NCBI RefSeq assembly: GCF_905220415.1
Contig: NC_059544.1
Coordinates: forward strand, 11,224,501-11,288,500
DNA length: 64,000 bases
Origin: Colias croceus
Lineage: Eukaryota; Arthropoda; Insecta; Lepidoptera; Pieridae
Direction of reading: 5' to 3'
The notes under the pieces: model-generated
The model's input: only the letters and a program-made list of their open reading frames with translations
Told to the model about the DNA's origin: nothing
Database searches by the model: none
Shown here: positions 58,013-64,000 of the stretch, piece by piece
How positions within the stretch are numbered: position 1 is the stretch's first letter
Layout: each line of letters begins with the position of its first letter
Program-made: the position numbers and the translations under genes

Positions 58013-60229
58013 TACGAATAGGATGCTTATGAATAATATAAATACAAACAAACACATGTTTTGCAAAAACAGCTAATAATTATCCCAAAAGCAATCAAAA
58101 AACTCTTGATATTGCGTTTAAAAATGCAATCAATTCAATTGTTACATCATAATATGTAGGTACCTTCGTAGGTATGAACAAAATGCATTTGATGTCGAGG
58201 CCTGAGGGTTGCTATTTATCCTTAAAACAGGTTAATTGTGATTTAACCTAGCTGATGAAACGCTCTTCGTACTTATATTTAAATAGTTACATTAAGTTAC
58301 GTTTTACTTTGTAGTGTAATAAATACTATTTTATTTATTAGCTTAGTGACTGCGTACTTTCGCATGTACGATGTACTTCATATTTTCACGCAACAGTCTG
58401 TTTCATTAAAAATCTACCCTTTGTTTCACCTTGAGGTTAAATGTTTAGTTTTCATGAAAATAACACGTACCTATACTAACGTCTTTCAGGTATAATCTAT
58501 CCCTATATCACAGAATAACTAAATATGTCAAAAAGCGTGAATATCAAATCGTAATTAAATTGTATTAGGAATTTTCTAACGTTTTAATAATACGGAGTGG
58601 GCGAACCGAAACAAATTAAAAGCTATACTTATGCACTTAAAAGGAAAACTACCACACATAATTAGGAAGGCGTCTGAGGTCGAATTTTGTGTAGTAATAA
58701 ACGTATATCTACGGAACTGGGCTAATCATCATTAGTTCATTAGATGATACGTTACGAGTGAACGTTAAATTAAACGATATTGAATTAAATATAGATAGAA
58801 ATAAAGTCTGTTTTAGAAGAATAGAAATTCAGGATACATTTGGCTAACTAAGCCATATTTTAGCACTAAATCACCTTTTCGTTCTATATCGACACACTCT
58901 CGAGTCTCGACTCTTGTTATGTAAGGTTGTGTAACTTTACTAAGTCCAAAATATTTATTTTCATATGACCACAGGTCACATTGTGACTAATTACGATAGA
59001 TAATGAATATGACCTGTCTTTTGTTCCGTCTCAAACTTGATAAATTTATTTATTAAATGACTTTATTGTATTCCTTTAAATCTCTATACCTTCTTCTTCT
59101 TTAACTACTTTTACTTATGCACTAACTTTTATAAAATTATTATCAAAGAAACCTCAAATAACAGTAGATATGCGAAAGTAATAAATCTACAATCACATCT
59201 ACACTACGTCAACTACATTATGTATGAAACTACTGAACCGATTCTAATGAATGAATAGCTGGCATAATTAAACTACCTAGAACATTACTTCAGAATAAGA
59301 ATCTTGTATATTGGCACTCCATTATTTATCTTTGATTAATGTCTGATGATGCAAAATTAGATTGTTTAATAAACAATGAATTTTTTAAATTATCGTGAAG
59401 AGATCGCTGACTTGCGATAAGAGAAGGTAGGTAATTAATGATTCGTTGATACTTTGCTGTGTCTAATTAATTTAAGATTATGAATAAGCATTTAATACTT
59501 TAATTTTATAACTATTGGAACACCCTGTATAACGATTGACCGGTTTTTTGTCATTTGTTTCCAATGTTTTCTTTAAATGCGAGACAAGAAAGTAACTACC
59601 TACATATCATAAAATAATTTAATATTATTACGACTACCTGTGTATGTCTGTCTACATCATTTTCTGACTGGAACTTTAAATATATTTTGAAATAAATTTC
59701 ACTGTTAGGTAGGTATATTATGTGATAACATTATACATTATATGGAATAATAGTTAATTGTAAACAATGAACACAAACCGCGCTATGTTCGTGACCTTCT
59801 TTACACGATACGATATATTATCGTTTGTTTTATTCGGTGCGACCTTACTATATTGCACGCATGCGGCTTATTACATTTAATATATACCTAATTATGATTT
59901 ATCGTCCGTTTTATTTAATAATTGTTTCATTTCACGCATATTGAATGTGTATTCTGGTGTAAAACTACTTTACTTTATTTTTAATTTACACTTCGTTGGT
60001 TAATGTTTACGTATTTTTCCAGATTAAAAATAACCCCAGCAATTAGTAGTTTATATAAATGCACTATTTGCTAGGAAATAAAATACCAACTATGTTACTA
60101 AATAGCTGTGGGTACAGGGTAGGTAACTCGGTTTCACATAAAATTACATGTTAAAATATTACTTGAAGAAATTACTATATTTTATATCGTTTTAGTTGTT
60201 GTTGTTGTATAAAATAGTGTTCATTGTAA
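58013..60229. other. AT-rich sequence, nothing recognised
   Basis: No supported gene or repeat with clear ends. Confidence 0.4.
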
Positions 60230-61265
60230 TCTATACATATAATAAATCTGTAGAAGGGTCAATTCTGTACATTGAAAATATTGAAAAAATAGTTTGGAAA
60301 ATCCAAAAGTGCACGCCTCATAATCTCATCCTTTACAATAAAATTGATTATTTATAAAGAGTACGTGACTATAAATATAAAAATGAAATAAAATAAAACA
60401 TTTGGAAAAGTAAAGAAAGCGGTACCGTAATAATTGAGCTATTTTTCTTGTGGCCCCACCTAGATGTGAAACTGCGCAGGTTTAAGGGACTGACTACCAA
60501 CTTATTTTTTTAAACCTTGGCTTATAGTATAAAGAATCGAGTTTATAATGGTGAATTTTGAGTACACTATAAAAAAAAAAAAAGTCGATATTTTTTTTGT
60601 TTATTTAATAACAATTAAACCACATCGAATCAGACCCTGAAAAATGAAAGGGTTCTATTCCTGAGCATACTCAAGCGTAAGAGAAAAAAAAAGACTCGAT
60701 TAGTAAAGTATTTCGGTCGCTATCGTGTTAACAATAAAAAGGATCCGCACATACAGACACACGGACGTCCAAGACAGAACTTTTTTAAACTGTTTTTTAA
60801 CTAGTTTAAATAACAAAAATGACATCAAAAATATCATGAACGTTAAAAATAGTGTTTTTTCTTAATATGTGTGTGTATGTATTATCTTACAAGTGCAATG
60901 TATGATACATAAAGACATTTTAAGTTTGAAAAATCAGATGTTTTGCGCGAAGTGACAGTAGTACCCACCTCAACGCTTCGCTTATGAGGCGTGCAATAAA
61001 TACCAGGGGGTGTTACTGGGTCGATACCAAACCTAAATATGTGATTAGATAAATTTTTGTCTGTTTGTCTGTCTTTCTGTCTGCCTGTCTGTCTGTATGT
61101 GAAGGCATCACGTTAAAACTAACGGTTCGATTTCGATGAAACTTGGTATAATTATACCTTATTATCCTGGGCATAAAATAGGATACTTTTTATCCCAGAA
61201 AAAAACGTATAAATATTAATTTTTCTTAATTTCTCCGCGCGGACGGAGTCGTGGGCGGAAGCTAG
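60230..61265 (+). mobile_element. Helitron-like element, 1,036 bp, long form of the 18602 family
   Basis: Shares its first 55 bases (TCTATACATATAATAAATCT...) and its last 260 bases (GGGGGTGTTACTGG... to GGCGGAAGCTAG^T) with 18602-19021, but carries about 600 additional central bases. The extra part is bordered by GCACGCCTCATAA (60311) and TTATGAGGCGTGC (60982), inverted copies. A^TC and CTAG^T ends intact. No Rep/helicase ORF. Confidence 0.65.
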
Positions 61266-61657
61266 TGATAAATATAAAAGGTCTTGGTCAGAGTGGAAGC
61301 ATGATGATCATCTTCATTTCGCGTAAAGAAACGATGTCATGCAAATAGAGTGGCTAAATTACAACTACAATATTATGTATTTTTTTGTTTTAATCCCGTC
61401 AATTCAATGCGCCAGGAATTTTAATTTATATAGTTTTGCTTATTATTATTTGTTATTAAAAAACCGATTGAAAATCAACAGCACGAAAGATGTTTTAGAA
61501 AAGAAATGAAAATAAATAGTTTTTGTGAACAATTAAGCCACTAATTAAGATTTATTCTGTCAAGTTTATTTTGACGTTAATTAATTATTATATAGATTTC
61601 TAATGTTCAATTAAATCGTGATTAATATGTTTTAAAATCATTTACTTGAACGCACGC

Positions 61658-61685
61658 CGCGCCGCGGCCGGCGCAGGTTGTAGTC
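61658..61685. other. Short GC-rich island
   Basis: 'cgccgcgccgcggccggcgcag' lies in AT-rich sequence and ends in CAG|GTTGTA. It is too short to interpret and could be part of a tiny exon. Confidence 0.12.
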
Positions 61686-62861
61686 GACAAGGCTATGATA
61701 GGTAGGTGGTATATTCAATTGTTTCGCAATATAAAAAAATGTATTATGTAATCTTGAACTATTTGAGTCAAGATTTCATGATACATGTATACTAAAAGTA
61801 AAATGTATAGATATGTCTGAATTCTCAAACTTTTCTATGAGCATTTAGTAAATAAAATTAAAAGTATTGAATTTTATTCAACACAATCAACGATTTAAAA
61901 TGTAAATGTTCTGAATAAAACATTAACATATTTTTGCAGGTATTATTATGTTATGTAATATGTTTTATACGTAAATATTGATACTACTTTCAATACCAAT
62001 TTGTATACACAAAGATAGAGTAGGTATATCTAAAGATTTTTCCGTCCATTGTTAACTTTGAATAGTACTAAGATTATAATGCTGTTAACTACCCGCAAAT
62101 TAAGAGGCTTTCTTCCACGTGAATATACAAATACCTCAATATTTAAACAATTATAGGAATAATTAAACATCTGCAATTAAAATAGATTCTATGAAACATG
62201 GTCTAATCTTGTGCAATAATATGGAGAAGGCGTGGCTTGCTGTATAATTGACTATTCGTAATATTATAGGGACATTATATTATGATCCGTCCTCGTATAT
62301 ATTTCATCTAATTATGCACATAAATTATAACTGAAGAATTATATTAATAATGCAAATCCTTTGTAAATGCTTCTGTTTCTATGTTAATTAATAATAATTA
62401 GCACGCTTTATTGCCTTCATCTGTATGTTTGTATTAACCGACACCTTTAGACTCAATTTCGGCCCGCAGAAGGCCTCGTAAGTTTTCCGACTATGTGCAC
62501 TGTACAGTCCATGACCATGAGGAAAGTTATGTGGCTGATTCACATAACTAGAGGAAAAAATAGCAAGAAAGAATTGGAGTTGAATCTACAACAAGCACCT
62601 TGAAGAATCTAAATGAAATAATATTTTCTTTTGTTTGATTTTACGCAAGTATACATTTAGAAAGACAGTCCAACATTTATTTAATGGATTTATTAATTTA
62701 AAATACTGTCAATAATTGAAACAAGTTCTCTAGTCATATTGCATGATTACAAGCGTGTTATTAGTTTAATTGAAATGCCTCTAATGAAACGTAAAGCCAA
62801 CGTGATTTCTGATCCCTTGAATGTCTGGGAACATTGTTGTACATAGGTGTCACGCGTTGCG

Positions 62862-62941
62862 GTCGCCGACCACAGCTTGGGCAACCGGACACCCGCGTGT
62901 GCGCACGTGGCGTCGCGTGATGGTGCGGCTTATACTGTATA
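62862..62941. other. GC-rich island, possible exon
   Basis: About 80 bases with many CpG ('ggtcgccgaccacagcttgg', 'gtgtgcgcacgtggcgtcgc') are preceded by an acceptor-like 'ttgttgtacatag'. Phase 0 after LYST exon 7 stays open here, but the peptide does not look like LYST and the donor (GATG|GTGCGG) is weak. Unresolved. Confidence 0.2.
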
Positions 62942-63063
62942 TCGAGTACTATGTGTCTAGTGATACTTATTGGATAGAGTGCACAATGTTTATTGATACT
63001 AACTAATCAAGGTAACTTCGTCTGCTCGTATAATGATTTTTTTCTAGTTTTCACAATATTTTT

Positions 63064-63243
63064 TTTGCTGCTCCGCGTCTATTGGAGGTAGCGCCATATT
63101 ACATAGCCTGTAGTAGGTATTCCTCGATGAATGAACCAAGTATCCAACTCAAAAATTATTTTCGAATTCGAACCAGTAGTTTCTGTGATCAATTCGTTCA
63201 ACAAACAAACAAACTTTTGAGCTGTATAATGTTAAATATAGAG
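63064..63243 (-). repeat. Helitron-like diverged copy
   Basis: 'tgctgctccgcgtctattgg' to 'cttttgagctgtataatg', with 'acaaacaaacaaac' as in the 531-727 copy. The rest of 63244-64000 is AT-rich without a recognised feature. Confidence 0.5.
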
Positions 63244-64000
63244 ATTTAGACTGCTATTTCAATATTGTTTAATATAGAACTCTTATGTCTTTATAAAAGT
63301 TTCAAGTTGCACAACCACTGTGCGTTATTTCGAATCAATGTGCAACATATAAAAATAGTCTCTTAGCATTTCCAAAACACATTTTTCTATTACCAAGAAA
63401 TAAATTAATAAACGACGTCATCGATAAAGCCACACAATTTATAATAAGTATTACAAAGTCACATGATATAAAGATACTTTGTTAATAAAAGAGCAAAGGT
63501 TAGGCAACAGTCTAACTCCACATATTGGATTATATCCAAATGAGCTTATAGCTCAAGCTGATTGAGGATACTAAAGGATTACACGGCGGTTTATAAAGAC
63601 ATATTATTTTTATTCGCTTATAAACCGGTTGATTTACATAATACGTAATTACGAAGGTATGCGACTATGATGTATAATTTTACCGGCCGAATAAAAGGTG
63701 TGTGCTAAATTTTAATGGAATTTTATGCGAAACGAAATTAGACCATTCTATTTGAATTTAAAATACGTAAGTATTTGCCTTAAAAAATTACAAACAAAAA
63801 TAATTAATTATTAACGGATAACTCTATGGAGATTTTTTGTTTTCAAAACGAGAAAAACTTAACTATTTATAGAATGAGAATAAATTCTGCTTATGAAACT
63901 TAATCATCCATTCAATGGACATTAAAGTATTTTAATTTGTGACAATATACAAAAACCACGATACCGTTGCGCCAAGGCTACGCAATGTCAATTTCCTAAC

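Overview
The window is AT-rich, intron-rich arthropod DNA. Three interrupted insect genes, short GC-rich exons in AT-rich introns, and dense lepidopteran-type repeats (Helitron-like pieces with A^TC...CTAG^T ends, tRNA-derived SINEs, many small TIR elements, a jockey-type LINE) point to a moth or butterfly nuclear genome. I see no bacterial, organellar or viral gene set.

Layout. (1) 1-13.8 kb, + strand: the last four exons of cactus (insect I-kappa-B), ending in a TGA at 11773-11775. The gene's 5' part lies before base 1. Its 5.5-kb intron (2717-8196) carries an unusual cluster of NF-kappa-B-like motifs, the most interesting signal in the window. (2) 11.8-18.0 kb: cactus 3' UTR and a convergent intergenic region with three or four mobile-element remnants, including a pogo/mariner-type element that carries a broken PHD finger. 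(3) 18.08-23.02 kb, - strand: a complete four-exon sphingosine-1-phosphate phosphatase gene (416 aa) with all three PAP2 catalytic motifs. (4) 23.0-27.2 kb: head-to-head region that should hold the promoters of both flanking genes. (5) 27.24-45.28 kb, + strand: the first seven coding exons (1,051 codons) of a LYST/mauve lysosomal-trafficking regulator; the BEACH-WD40 C-terminus must lie beyond the window. Its 9.8-kb sixth intron is a nest of transposons. (6) 45.3-64 kb: no confident exon, presumably a very long LYST intron, with a piggyBac-type element, a SINE, long hairpins, Helitron-like elements, a possible 5' UTR/promoter at 49.6 kb and a possible membrane-anchor exon at 57.8 kb.

The three genes do not form one pathway. 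Cactus retains NF-kappa-B proteins in the cytoplasm in Toll signalling. The S1P phosphatase acts on sphingolipids in the ER. LYST/mauve controls lysosome-related organelle size and phagosome maturation. All exon limits were derived by hand from reading-frame continuity and GT-AG sites. Phases match across every internal junction of the S1P phosphatase and LYST models and across the three cactus junctions.
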